A DNA stretch of 64,000 nucleotides. It comes from CAINVV01 sp963663675 (GTDB lineage Bacteria > Bacteroidota > Bacteroidia > Bacteroidales > Prolixibacteraceae). Below are positions 43,602-52,456 of this stretch, in pieces. Within the stretch, counting starts at the first letter, position 1. Each line of letters starts with the position of its first letter. The DNA is taken from NCBI GenBank assembly GCA_963663675.1, contig OY760498.1, positions 62,001 through 126,000 of the forward strand. The letters run 5' to 3'. The position numbers and the translations under genes are program-made. The notes below the pieces were generated by a model. It was not told where the DNA came from. It was given only the letters and a program-made list of their open reading frames with translations, and did not search any database.

Positions 43602-44828
43602 ATGGTTGAGACGGTAAAAAAATTGATTATCCTGTTATCCTTGGTGGTGCTTTTTAATTCTTCATTCGGGCAATCAATCCATGAATTGCGTAAAGAAAAA
43701 GAAAAGACCAGTCAGGAGATCGAGTATATCAACAATCTGCTGAATGAGACCAATCAGAAATCCAAAACATCCATAAACAGGCTGACAATTCTGGACAAGA
43801 AGATTCGTTTACAGGAAAGTCTTATCAACAATATTAATTCTGAGTTAGGCTATCTTGATTCAACCATTCAAAGAAGTTCCAGGAATATTGATACATTAAA
43901 TGTTGATTTAGAATTGATAAAGAGCAGGTATGCCGGGATGATCCGGTATGCGAGGAGAAATCAGGATCAGAAGAATCAGTTGGTTTTTTTGTTTTCAGCG
44001 GAGGATTTTAACCAGGCATACAAACGTTTCATTTACCTGAAACAGTATGCTGATTACAGGCGGACGCAGGCAGGAGAGATAAATGCATTGAAGGAGAAGC
44101 TGGCACTTCTGATAGCTGATTTAAACGGCAGGAAAGAGGATAAGCAGCAACTTCTCTCCACGAAGATCAGTCAGACAGAAAAATATTCCAAGCAAAAAGC
44201 TGATCAGAAAGAATATTACACCACCTTGCAGCAAAAGGAAAAGGATTTAAGGAAGAAACTTGAAAATGAGCAAAGAATTGCCCAAAAACTTGACCGGGAA
44301 ATTGAAAAGATTATTGCTGAGGAGGCAAGAAAGGCTGCTGAGGAGGCCAGGAAAACTGTTCCAAAGACTGCCAAGGAGCCGGCAGTAAAGTCGACTGCTG
44401 AAACAAAGCATTTGTCTGATGATTTTTCATCCAACAAGGGTAAGCTTCCCTGGCCTTTGCAGAAGGGATTAATCACCGAACATTTCGGAGACCATCCGGA
44501 CCAGGTTTTGAAGCGGGTCATTAGGAGGAATGCAGGAATCGATATTACGACCCAATCGGGAGCCAAGGCACGGGCTGTGTTCAAGGGTGAGGTTACCAAG
44601 GTGTTGGCACTTGGAGGTAACTGGGCAATTATTCTAAGGCATGGCAGTTACCTGACTGTCTATTCCAACCTCTCAAGTGTTTCAGTCCAGGCAGGGCAGA
44701 AAGTGGATACAAAACAAGAGATTGGCACTGTTTTTACTGACAGGGATGATGACAATAAAACGGTACTTAAATTCCAGATCTGGTATGAGAATACAAAGCT
44801 GGATCCGGAAAAGTGGATTACAATGTAG
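43602..44828 (+). CDS. EnvC-like murein hydrolase activator (degenerate M23 domain)
   Basis: A 408-residue exported protein. A signal peptide (about 1-24, ending SSFGQ) is followed by long coiled coils (about 30-115 and 150-255) and a C-terminal LytM/M23 fold (about 285-400). Two catalytic ligands of active M23 peptidases are replaced: the His of the HxGxD motif is Asn (RNAGIDI), and the His of the LHF motif is Lys (LKFQIW). That matches EnvC, which does not cut peptidoglycan itself but activates amidases and is controlled by FtsEX. ftsX is encoded at 20.8 kb. The ATG at 43602 gives the signal peptide. Confidence 0.87.
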   Translation: MVETVKKLIILLSLVVLFNSSFGQSIHELRKEKEKTSQEIEYINNLLNETNQKSKTSINRLTILDKKIRLQESLINNINSELGYLDSTIQRSSRNIDTLNVDLELIKSRYAGMIRYARRNQDQKNQLVFLFSAEDFNQAYKRFIYLKQYADYRRTQAGEINALKEKLALLIADLNGRKEDKQQLLSTKISQTEKYSKQKADQKEYYTTLQQKEKDLRKKLENEQRIAQKLDREIEKIIAEEARKAAEEARKTVPKTAKEPAVKSTAETKHLSDDFSSNKGKLPWPLQKGLITEHFGDHPDQVLKRVIRRNAGIDITTQSGAKARAVFKGEVTKVLALGGNWAIILRHGSYLTVYSNLSSVSVQAGQKVDTKQEIGTVFTDRDDDNKTVLKFQIWYENTKLDPEKWITM

Positions 44829-44831
44829 GTA

Positions 44832-45533
44832 TCAGTATTTTGTCAGATTCGCAACTTTTATCAGGGCCTGAATGTTGATAATTTTGATTTTACGCCCCTG
44901 AAGGTCAATTAGTTTATCCTGCTTGAATTCGGATAACAGGCGTATTATCGACTCTGTTGCTGTCCCAACCATATTGGCGAGTTCCTCCCTTGTAAGTGAG
45001 ATCTGCAGTGTTTTTTCGGCATCCAGATCAAATTCCTGTTTGAGCAGCAGAAGCACTTCAGCCAATCTTTCCCTCACGGTTTTTTGTGCGATATCAGTAA
45101 TGTAGTCGTTGGCTTCCTTGAGTTCCGCGCAGACAATTTTTATCATTGCCAGTGAGAATTTCCAGTTTCTTTCAATTAAGCTGAGCAATGTTTTGTATGG
45201 GATATGACACAATGTGGCTTCTTCAATTGTTTTAGCTGAGGTACAGGCAGATTCCTGGCTCAGCAATGAACGATAGGCAATGATATCTCCCTTTTTTGCA
45301 AACCGGATGATTTGTTCCTTGCCGTCAATACCTGTTTTATAAATTTTTACAATACCATTTGTAATACAATAAAAACCTGTAAGGCGACTGCCCTCTTTGT
45401 ACAGGACAACACCTTTTTTATATGCAGCACAAACTTTTTCGTTGTTAAGACTTTTCATCTCATCATCTGTGAGGGACTGAAAGAAACGAAATCCGCTCAA
45501 GCTGACATCCTCTGATAAGTTGTTGTTTTTCAT
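44832..45533 (-). CDS. Crp/Fnr family transcriptional regulator
   Basis: A 233-residue regulator with an N-terminal cyclic-nucleotide-binding beta-roll (about 15-130, with YKKGVVLYKEGSRLTGFYCI) and a C-terminal winged helix-turn-helix (SLTREELANMVGTATESIIRLLSEF, in two parts near 168-192). The Fnr-type Cys cluster at the N-terminus is absent, so it is not an obvious oxygen sensor through Fe-S. The ATG at 45533 is the start; a -7 box lies just upstream. It converges on the EnvC-like gene with 3 bp between stops and is divergent from yceI, which it might regulate. Confidence 0.9.
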   Translation of the reverse strand: MKNNNLSEDVSLSGFRFFQSLTDDEMKSLNNEKVCAAYKKGVVLYKEGSRLTGFYCITNGIVKIYKTGIDGKEQIIRFAKKGDIIAYRSLLSQESACTSAKTIEEATLCHIPYKTLLSLIERNWKFSLAMIKIVCAELKEANDYITDIAQKTVRERLAEVLLLLKQEFDLDAEKTLQISLTREELANMVGTATESIIRLLSEFKQDKLIDLQGRKIKIINIQALIKVANLTKY

Positions 45534-45566
45534 TCTAAAATATACGGTTGAAGATGAAATAGGGTT

Positions 45567-45574
45567 CAAATATA
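45567..45574 (-). promoter_or_regulatory. Putative -7 promoter element of the Crp/Fnr gene
   Basis: Read on the minus strand this is TATATTTG, a full TAnnTTTG match, about 34 bases before the ATG at 45533. No good -33 element was seen. Confidence 0.4.
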
Positions 45575-45662
45575 CAATTTAAGTAGGTATCATACTATTC
45601 ACCATTTGAAACTAAATATAAGTGTCATCGTAGACGAAATCAAAATGTAAAATGATATAATA

Positions 45663-46283
45663 ATGATTACAAAAAATAAAGACAAAAAAATTGGACGTTT
45701 TGGATTTTTATCTAAACTTATTGTCAGCTCCATATTATTAATGACCTCTTTGTCGGTATTTTCAAAAGATTTTCCAATAGATAAATCTTCAAGTACCCTG
45801 GAGTGGGAAGCCAAGAAAGTTACCGGTCAGCATAATGGAACGATTTCATTTTCTGAAGGTTCCCTGAGTGTGGAAAAAATGAAAATTACAGGAGGTAAAT
45901 TCACGGTCGATATGACCACTATTGTTAATACTGACGCTGGTGGTCTAAATGAAAAGCTGATAGGTCACTTAAAGTCAGAGGATTTTTTTAGTGTCGAAAA
46001 ATTTCCTCAATCCATGTTGGTTGTTACAAAAGCAGAAAAAAAGGCTGGAAATACTTATCATTTTACAGCAGATCTGACCATTAAGGGCATCACAAAACCT
46101 GTAGAATTTGATTCAGAGGTCAGGGTAGATTCAGGGCTGCTTATTGCAACCGGCGTAATGACAGTAAACCGTGCTAAATATGACATTAAATTCAGGTCAG
46201 CAAGTTTTTTCTCCGATCTGGGTGATAAGATGATTTATGACGATTTCTCCTTGAAATTCAAGTTGGTAGCTGCAATTAAATAG
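45663..46283 (+). CDS. YceI family protein
   Basis: A 206-residue exported lipocalin-like protein. A signal peptide or N-terminal anchor (about 17-35, ending SVFSK) precedes the YceI fold: STLEWEAKKVTGQHNGTI near 42-60, MTTIVNTDAGGLNEKLIGHL, and ITKPVEFDSEV near 145. The family binds isoprenoid-type lipids in the periplasm. It ends at a strong intrinsic terminator that reaches into the 3' end of metH. It is divergent from the Crp/Fnr gene. Confidence 0.9.
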   Translation: MITKNKDKKIGRFGFLSKLIVSSILLMTSLSVFSKDFPIDKSSSTLEWEAKKVTGQHNGTISFSEGSLSVEKMKITGGKFTVDMTTIVNTDAGGLNEKLIGHLKSEDFFSVEKFPQSMLVVTKAEKKAGNTYHFTADLTIKGITKPVEFDSEVRVDSGLLIATGVMTVNRAKYDIKFRSASFFSDLGDKMIYDDFSLKFKLVAAIK

Positions 46284-46309
46284 TTGAACTTTTATAGTTT
46301 TTTGCGATG

Positions 46310-46337
46310 GGGATGATCAAATCATCCCTTTTTTTTT
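46310..46337 (+). terminator. Intrinsic terminator of the YceI gene, overlapping the metH 3' end
   Basis: GGGATGAT (46310-46317) and ATCATCCC (46321-46328) flank a 3-base loop, followed by nine T bases (46329-46337). The T-tract also codes for the Lys-rich C-terminus of MetH on the opposite strand. Confidence 0.9.
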
Positions 46338-49300
46338 GGTTTATAGTTGAGATTTGAAGGCACATATTTCTCGACAAACTCAACCGGAACATTTTTTCTG
46401 AGTGCGTAATCGGCTACCTGATCGGCACCGATTTTTTCCACGCCAAAGTACCTGGATTCCTGATGTGCAAAATAAACGCCGCATACAGAAGCATTCGGGA
46501 ACATAGAGAAATTCTCTGTAAGCGAAATATTGCATTGATCAGTTGCCTGCAACAAATCAAATATTGTCGCTTTTTCTGAATGTTCAGGGCAAGCCGGATA
46601 ACCTGGTGCAGGGCGGATGCCCTGATATTTTGAAGCGATTAATTCATCTGGCGTCAGCGACTCATATTTGTTGTATCCCCAGATTTCAGTGCGGACGACC
46701 TGGTGCAATTTTTCTGCAAAAGCTTCTGCAAGCCTGTCTGACAAGGCTTCAAGCATGATAGCCTTGTAGTCATTGTTCTCTTTCTTGTACTTTTCAACAA
46801 GTTCTGATACCCCGATGCCTGCAGTGACGACAAAAGCACCGCAAAAATCCGGAATTCCTGATACTTTTGGTGCGATAAAGTCGCTAAGACATAGCTGAGC
46901 AGTTGCACCCTGCTTTTTCTCCTGCTGGCGAAGCTGATGAAATGTACCCAGCAATTTGTTCCGGGACTCATCCGAATAGAGTTCGATGTCGTCCCCCAAA
47001 GAATTGGCAGGCCAGATACCGACGGCTCCATTGGCCTGAATGAGTTTTTCTGCAATAATTTCATCCAGGAATTCGTTTGCCTCCTTGAAAAGTTGTCGTG
47101 CTGCTTCCCCTTTTTCAGGATCGCTCAGGATGGCAGGATATTTGCCCCTGAATTCCCATACAAGGAAAAAGAAGGTCCAGTCGATGTATTTTCTCAGTTC
47201 ATCAAGAGGATAACCGATAAAGTATTTCGTGCCGGTAATATTAGGTTTTGATACCGGATATTTGGCAAAATCCGGATGAAACCTTTTTGCCCTGGCCTCC
47301 TCCAGTGTCCAGTATTCCTTTGGTTTTTTTGTGCTGTGAACCTGCCTGATATCGGAATATTCCTTCAGGATGTTGTTCAGATAATCCCGGGAACCTGCCA
47401 ATAATTCAGCCACTGCCTGAACAGATCTGGATGCATCTTTGACATATAGTGTCGTATGGCTGTATTGGGGCGCTATTTTGACCGCGGTATGGATTTTGGA
47501 AGTAGTTGCACCACCGATCAGCAAAGGTTTATTTACGCCCCTCCTTTCCATCTCTGCAGCCACATTTACCATCTCTTCGAGTGAAGGAGTAATAAGTCCG
47601 CTCAATCCTATTATATCCACCTGTTCCTTGTCTGCAGTATCCAGAATGGTTTCGCACGGGACCATAACACCAAGATCGATTACCTCGTAGTTATTGCAAG
47701 CCAAAACGACCCCCACTATATTTTTTCCAATGTCGTGAACATCTCCCTTGACGGTCGCCAGCAGAATTTTTTTTCGAACCACTACTTTTTGAGGGAGCAA
47801 TTTTTTCTCTTCCTCGATGAATGGCTGAAGCCAGGCAACCGCCTTTTTCATTACCCTGGCAGATTTTATCACCTGGGGAAGAAACATTTTACCTGATCCA
47901 AAAAGATCTCCGACCTTGTTCATTCCGTCCATTAACGGACCCTCAATAATATTCAGCGGAGAGTCGTACTTAGGTAAAAGCTCCTTTACATCTTCTTCGA
48001 TAAAGTCAGCTACACCTTTTACCATGGCATGTTCAATCCTTTCGACCAGGGGTAATTCCCGCCAGGCTTCAATTTTCTCCTGTTTCTCGTCTTTCGCATT
48101 ATTTTTTTCTGAATAGGCAAGCAGGCGTTCTGTCGCATCCGGACGTTTATTCAGCACCAGATCCTCAACAAGGCTGAGGAGGTCGGCAGGTATTTCATCA
48201 TAGATCTGCAACATTCCAGGGTTGACGATTCCCATGTCCAGTCCGGCTTTGATGGCATGAAACAGAAATACTGAATGAATAGCTTCCCTGATAGTATTAT
48301 TACCTCTGAAGGAGAATGAAACATTGGAAATTCCGCCGCTAACTTTTGCATAAGGAAGATGTTTTTTTATCCAGGCAGTTGTCCGGAAAAAGTCGACAGC
48401 ATAGTTGTTGTGTTCCTCCAGCCCGGTTCCGATGGTCAGAATATTAGGATCAAAGATGATGTCCTCCGCAGGAAAATTCAGTTTACCCACGAGGATATTA
48501 TAGGCTCTTTCGCAAATGGAGATTCTCTGTTCGTATGTTGTTGCCTGACCATCCTCATCGAAAGCCATTACAACGACTGCAGCACCATATTCCATTATTT
48601 TGCCTGCATAGCGGATAAACTGCTCCTCTCCTTCCTTGAGACTGATAGAATTGACGATGGATTTGCCTTGCAGGCATTGCAGACCTGCTTCAATTACCTC
48701 CCATTTCGAAGAATCGATCATCACAGGCAATCTTGATATATCCGGTTCGGAAGCAATCAGATTCAGGAATCTGACCATCTCCTTTTTTGCGTCGAGCATG
48801 GCATCGTCCAAGTTGACATCGATAACCTGGGCACCTCCTTCAACCATTTCCCGTGCAACAGAGAGGGCTTCATCATATTTCCCATCCCTGATAAGTCTGG
48901 CAAATTTGATCGATCCTGCGACATTGCAGCGTTCACCTATGTTGATAAAATTTGATAATTTATTGACTGTAAGTGGTTCCAATCCGCTGAGACGCGTAGC
49001 CCTATCTAATTTTGGTTTGTGATGCGGCTTTGATTTTGCAGCCAGGGCAGCCAATTCGTGAATATGCTCCGGTGTGGTTCCACAACAACCTCCGATGATA
49101 TTGACTGTCCGGTTCCCGGTAAATTCGGCCACCTGCATACGCATTGCTTCCGGCGTTTCATCGTATTCCCCGAATTGGTTAGGCAATCCGGCGTTGGGAT
49201 GTACACTGATATAAAACGGTGCTTTTTTACTCATCTCCTCCAGGTATGGTTTCAAATCCCTGGCACCGAATGAGCAGTTCAACCCTATGGTCAGCAAATC

Positions 49301-50002
49301 GATATGAGAAACTGAATTCACAAATGCTTCGATGGTCTGTCCGGAAAGTGTCCGTCCGCTTTTATCTGTAATTGTACCAGAGACCATCACAGGAAGCTTA
49401 ATCCCTTTTTCTTTAAAAACTTCGTTGATGGCTACCAGTGCAACTTTGCAGTTAAGGGTGTCGAAAATTGTTTCAACGAGCAAAAGATCAACTCCGCCTT
49501 CCAGCAACCCTTCGATCTGTTCGCGGTAGGACAATTTTAACTCTGCGAAAGTTATTGCCCTGAATCCGGGATCGTTTACGTCGGGAGACATCGAACATGT
49601 TTTGTTGGTTGGGCCGATCGAACCTGCCACGTACCTGGGTTTCTCCGGGGTTGAGTACTTTGAAGCTGTACTGCAGGCGATTCTTGCTGCTTCCCTGTTA
49701 ATTTCGCGCACAAAATCCTGAGTTCCATAGTCGCTTTGAGAGACAGAGGTTGCATTGAAAGTATTGGTTTCCAGAATATCAGCTCCTGCTTCCAGAAAAG
49801 CTTCATGAATTTCGACAATTGTTTCAGGCATAGTCAGGCATAACAAATCGTTATTCCCTTTCAGTGAAGAGGTCCAGTCTTTAAATCGCACTCCCCTGAA
49901 TTCGGACTCAGACAGTTTGTAGCGCTGAATCATTGTTCCCATCGCACCGTCAAGTACCAGTACTCTGTTTTCCAGGACTTTGCGAATATCAGGCTTTATC
50001 AT
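46322..50002 (-). CDS. metH: Cobalamin-dependent methionine synthase
   Basis: A 1226-residue, four-module enzyme that methylates homocysteine from methyltetrahydrofolate through cobalamin. The homocysteine domain (about 1-325) has LNCSFGARDL and the zinc-binding GGCCGTTPEHI. The folate domain (about 345-610) begins NIGERCNVAGS. The cobalamin domain (about 650-890) carries DVHDIGKNIV with the Co-ligating His. The SAM-dependent reactivation domain (about 910-1226) contains RPAPGYPACPEHSEK. All modules are intact. Its start overlaps the upstream flavoprotein gene by four bases. No cobalamin riboswitch motif was found upstream of the pair. Confidence 0.97.
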   Translation of the reverse strand: MIKPDIRKVLENRVLVLDGAMGTMIQRYKLSESEFRGVRFKDWTSSLKGNNDLLCLTMPETIVEIHEAFLEAGADILETNTFNATSVSQSDYGTQDFVREINREAARIACSTASKYSTPEKPRYVAGSIGPTNKTCSMSPDVNDPGFRAITFAELKLSYREQIEGLLEGGVDLLLVETIFDTLNCKVALVAINEVFKEKGIKLPVMVSGTITDKSGRTLSGQTIEAFVNSVSHIDLLTIGLNCSFGARDLKPYLEEMSKKAPFYISVHPNAGLPNQFGEYDETPEAMRMQVAEFTGNRTVNIIGGCCGTTPEHIHELAALAAKSKPHHKPKLDRATRLSGLEPLTVNKLSNFINIGERCNVAGSIKFARLIRDGKYDEALSVAREMVEGGAQVIDVNLDDAMLDAKKEMVRFLNLIASEPDISRLPVMIDSSKWEVIEAGLQCLQGKSIVNSISLKEGEEQFIRYAGKIMEYGAAVVVMAFDEDGQATTYEQRISICERAYNILVGKLNFPAEDIIFDPNILTIGTGLEEHNNYAVDFFRTTAWIKKHLPYAKVSGGISNVSFSFRGNNTIREAIHSVFLFHAIKAGLDMGIVNPGMLQIYDEIPADLLSLVEDLVLNKRPDATERLLAYSEKNNAKDEKQEKIEAWRELPLVERIEHAMVKGVADFIEEDVKELLPKYDSPLNIIEGPLMDGMNKVGDLFGSGKMFLPQVIKSARVMKKAVAWLQPFIEEEKKLLPQKVVVRKKILLATVKGDVHDIGKNIVGVVLACNNYEVIDLGVMVPCETILDTADKEQVDIIGLSGLITPSLEEMVNVAAEMERRGVNKPLLIGGATTSKIHTAVKIAPQYSHTTLYVKDASRSVQAVAELLAGSRDYLNNILKEYSDIRQVHSTKKPKEYWTLEEARAKRFHPDFAKYPVSKPNITGTKYFIGYPLDELRKYIDWTFFFLVWEFRGKYPAILSDPEKGEAARQLFKEANEFLDEIIAEKLIQANGAVGIWPANSLGDDIELYSDESRNKLLGTFHQLRQQEKKQGATAQLCLSDFIAPKVSGIPDFCGAFVVTAGIGVSELVEKYKKENNDYKAIMLEALSDRLAEAFAEKLHQVVRTEIWGYNKYESLTPDELIASKYQGIRPAPGYPACPEHSEKATIFDLLQATDQCNISLTENFSMFPNASVCGVYFAHQESRYFGVEKIGADQVADYALRKNVPVEFVEKYVPSNLNYKPKKKG

Positions 50003-51405
50003 GGTTTTATGGATGTATTATTTATTATTGCGCGGGCTATCAATACTCCGTTGACGGAGGCCTGCATAAGTCCCCGGGTAATTCCGGCGCCATCTCCTCC
50101 AAAATAGAGATTTTTAACAGAAAGGCTTTGAAATGTCTTGTCAACTTTAATTACGTTGGAATAGAATTTGACTTCGACGCCGTAAAGGAGGGTTTCATCG
50201 CTTGCCAGTCCCGGGCTCACTTTATCGAGTGACTTTATCATTTCAATTATGTCCATCAGAATACGGTGGGGCAGAACAAGGCTCAGATCACCCGGTACCG
50301 CATCCTTGAGGGTTGGTATGATATTATTTCTAAAAAGCCTGTCGGAAGTGGTTCTTCTTCCACGGATAAGATCACCGAATCTCTGAACCAGTATCTTATT
50401 TCTTGTCAGCATGTTAGCCAGTCTGGCAATGTGTCGGCCATATTCAATCGGGGCATTGAAAGGTTCGGTAAATTTTTGAGAAACAAGCAATGCGAAGTTT
50501 GTGTTTTCGCTCTTCAGATCCTTGTAGCTGTGGCCATTCACTACAGCCAGATTGTTGTCATAATATTCAGAAGAGACAAAACCGCCAGGGTTGGAGCAAA
50601 AAGTGCGCACTTTATCATCGAATGTGCGGGTATAATGAATCAGTTTTGCCTCGTAGAAATTTTCATTGATCTCCTGCATTACCTCGTTTCTGCATTCCAG
50701 TCTCACTCCGATATCCACAATTCCAACTTCGGTGGGAATTGCCAATCTGGCACATTGTTTCATGAGCCAGTCGGAACCTTCCCTGCCAATCGCCAGCACC
50801 ACATTGTGTCCCCAATAGGTATCGCCGGCCGTTTTTACCCCGGTTGCTATTTGATTTTCAATCAGAAATTCGGTCACGGGAGAATTAAAATGAACTTCTA
50901 CCCCATTGGTTATGAGATGTTCATAGAGTGAGCGGTATAGATCCTGAGTTTTTTCGGTTCCAAGATGTCTTACAGGACATTGTACCAATTTTAGATTTGC
51001 CTCAATGGATTTCCTTCTGATCTCTCGCATAGCCGGAGTTTCCGTAAGGCCATGTATCCCGGTATCCGCGCCAAATTTCAGGTAGATATCATCAGTGTAC
51101 CTGATCATGTTAATGGTTGCATCTACTCCGATGTAATCAGGCAAAGTGCCACCTACTTCATGGGAAAGAGAAAGTTTTCCATCTGAATAAGCACCTGCCC
51201 CGGCCCATCCTGTAGTAATAGAGCAAGGTTTGCAATTGACGCAAATACCTCCATTTGAATGTTTAGGGCAATTTCTTTTGTAAATGTCTCTGCCTTTTTC
51301 CAGCATCAGGATGCTTAACCCGGTATGTTCCCTGGTTAACTCATAAGCTGTAAAAATACCAGCGGGGCCTGCTCCAACTATAATAACGTCGTACGATTTT
51401 TTCAT
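49999..51405 (-). CDS. NAD(P)/FAD-dependent oxidoreductase (COG2509-like)
   Basis: A 468-residue flavoprotein. FAD binding is shown by VIIVGAGPAGIFTAYEL (7-23), with a second nucleotide motif near the C-terminus (NLYFGGDGAGITRGLMQAS). A Cys-rich insert (CPKHSNGGICVNCKPC, about 47-62) looks like a metal or Fe-S site and is characteristic of this group of uncharacterised dehydrogenases. metH starts inside its stop codon (TGA/ATG overlap at 49999-50002), so the two are translated together. The start is the ATG at 51405; the longer frame opens with TTG. Confidence 0.83.
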   Translation of the reverse strand: MKKSYDVIIVGAGPAGIFTAYELTREHTGLSILMLEKGRDIYKRNCPKHSNGGICVNCKPCSITTGWAGAGAYSDGKLSLSHEVGGTLPDYIGVDATINMIRYTDDIYLKFGADTGIHGLTETPAMREIRRKSIEANLKLVQCPVRHLGTEKTQDLYRSLYEHLITNGVEVHFNSPVTEFLIENQIATGVKTAGDTYWGHNVVLAIGREGSDWLMKQCARLAIPTEVGIVDIGVRLECRNEVMQEINENFYEAKLIHYTRTFDDKVRTFCSNPGGFVSSEYYDNNLAVVNGHSYKDLKSENTNFALLVSQKFTEPFNAPIEYGRHIARLANMLTRNKILVQRFGDLIRGRRTTSDRLFRNNIIPTLKDAVPGDLSLVLPHRILMDIIEMIKSLDKVSPGLASDETLLYGVEVKFYSNVIKVDKTFQSLSVKNLYFGGDGAGITRGLMQASVNGVLIARAIINNTSIKP

Positions 51406-51415
51406 TGATGCTATC

Positions 51416-51483
51416 TGCGTTTTTTCCAACCGGCATGGTCTAGAAAAAGATAAATCAGAAGCCGGAAGACGTATAAAAACGCA
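51416..51483. repeat. Nested inverted repeats upstream of the flavoprotein-metH pair
   Basis: Outer arms TGCGTTTTT (51416-51424) and AAAAACGCA (51475-51483) match over nine bases. Inner arms CCGGC (51430-51434) and GCCGG (51461-51465) lie within. On the minus strand this is the leader just before the ATG at 51405, so it may fold in the mRNA. Confidence 0.35.
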
Positions 51484-51485
51484 GG

Positions 51486-51493
51486 CAAAGGTA
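51486..51493 (-). promoter_or_regulatory. Putative -7 promoter element of the flavoprotein-metH operon
   Basis: Read on the minus strand this is TACCTTTG, a full TAnnTTTG match. The nearest TTTG upstream (51521-51518) is 24 bases away, a little far for a -33 box. The start would be near 51479. Confidence 0.45.
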
Positions 51494-51738
51494 GGAATTT
51501 TCTTAGGAAGAAGGTAACAAATTGAACCCGCATAAAACCTACTAAAGTTGGAATTTCAGGATGCGGTTTATAGAAAAATTTATTCAGAAATATGCTTCCT
51601 TTGCAAAGACAAAAAAATTCTGCAGAAGGTGATTTTTTGTTCAGGGATCCGTTCGATAATGATGTCTTTGTAAGATGGGAAAGGAGATTACTGATGGGTT
51701 CCACAGGTTTTAAGCCCGACAAAAATATACAGCAACAG

Positions 51739-52431
51739 ATGGAAAACAAACAACCGGCAAAAGGCTTTGCGTCTCTTAAAGCCATTTTTTTTGATATGGA
51801 TGGGGTGATTTATGATTCAATGGGCAATCATTCCGTTGCCTGGAGTAAAGCTTTTGCTCACCTGGGATGGGATTTCCCCCTTGAGCAGGTATACTTGAAC
51901 GAGGGACGCACAGGTGCATCGACGATACATTTGTTGTTCAATGAAAAATTGGGGCGTCAGGCAACGGAAGATGAAATAAGTCAGATATACAAGAATAAAA
52001 CGGCCTTGTTCGACCAAATGGAGAGGCCAAAACCACTCCCCGGAATGTCGTTGTTAATGGGGAAGGCAAAAGCAGCCGGATTGGAGATTTGGGTAGTGAC
52101 AGGATCCGGACAGGATTTATTGCTAGAAGAGTTGTGTGCCGATTTTTTCGGATTAATTGTCAAAGAGAGGATAATTTCCGGGAAAGATGTCAAACATGGA
52201 AAACCACATCCGGAGCCGTATCTTACGGCTTTAAAAAGATCGGGATTTGTGCCGGAGGAGGTCGTGGTTATTGAAAATGCACCACTTGGGGTGGAGGCAG
52301 CCAAAGCCGCCGGCATTGTAACCATATGCATAAATACCGGCATCCTTGCGGATGAAATTCTATGGAAATCAGGGGCAGATTTTGTTGTGAAAGAGGTGCA
52401 TCAGTTGGAGACGTTGATTTTCGCCCGCTGA
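51739..52431 (+). CDS. HAD family hydrolase, beta-phosphoglucomutase-like
   Basis: A 230-residue haloacid-dehalogenase-type phosphatase. Motif I is FFDMDGVIYDS (nucleophile Asp19, acid Asp21). A helical cap follows (about 30-100), then motif II VVTGSG, motif III Lys in KHGKPHPEPYL and motif IV VVIENAPLGVEAAKAAG. Subclass I cap, phosphosugar phosphatase or phosphoglucomutase-like; substrate unknown. The frame is open from 51592, but the extra 49 residues do not resemble the family and a TTTGC promoter-like box lies at about 51599-51603. I therefore chose the ATG at 51739; 51694 is also possible. The 333 bp before it hold the promoter and leader of the divergent metH operon. Confidence 0.85.
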   Translation: MENKQPAKGFASLKAIFFDMDGVIYDSMGNHSVAWSKAFAHLGWDFPLEQVYLNEGRTGASTIHLLFNEKLGRQATEDEISQIYKNKTALFDQMERPKPLPGMSLLMGKAKAAGLEIWVVTGSGQDLLLEELCADFFGLIVKERIISGKDVKHGKPHPEPYLTALKRSGFVPEEVVVIENAPLGVEAAKAAGIVTICINTGILADEILWKSGADFVVKEVHQLETLIFAR

Positions 52432-52456
52432 TACACCTCAATTGTATACTTTAAGG

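Noticed and set aside
51406..51738. Cobalamin or SAM riboswitch upstream of the flavoprotein-metH operon
   Set aside because: No B12-box or other known riboswitch landmark could be found on either strand; only generic inverted repeats are present.
51592..51738. N-terminal 49-residue extension of the HAD protein
   Set aside because: It is unlike the family and would start upstream of the probable transcription start; the ATG at 51739 gives a normal HAD protein.
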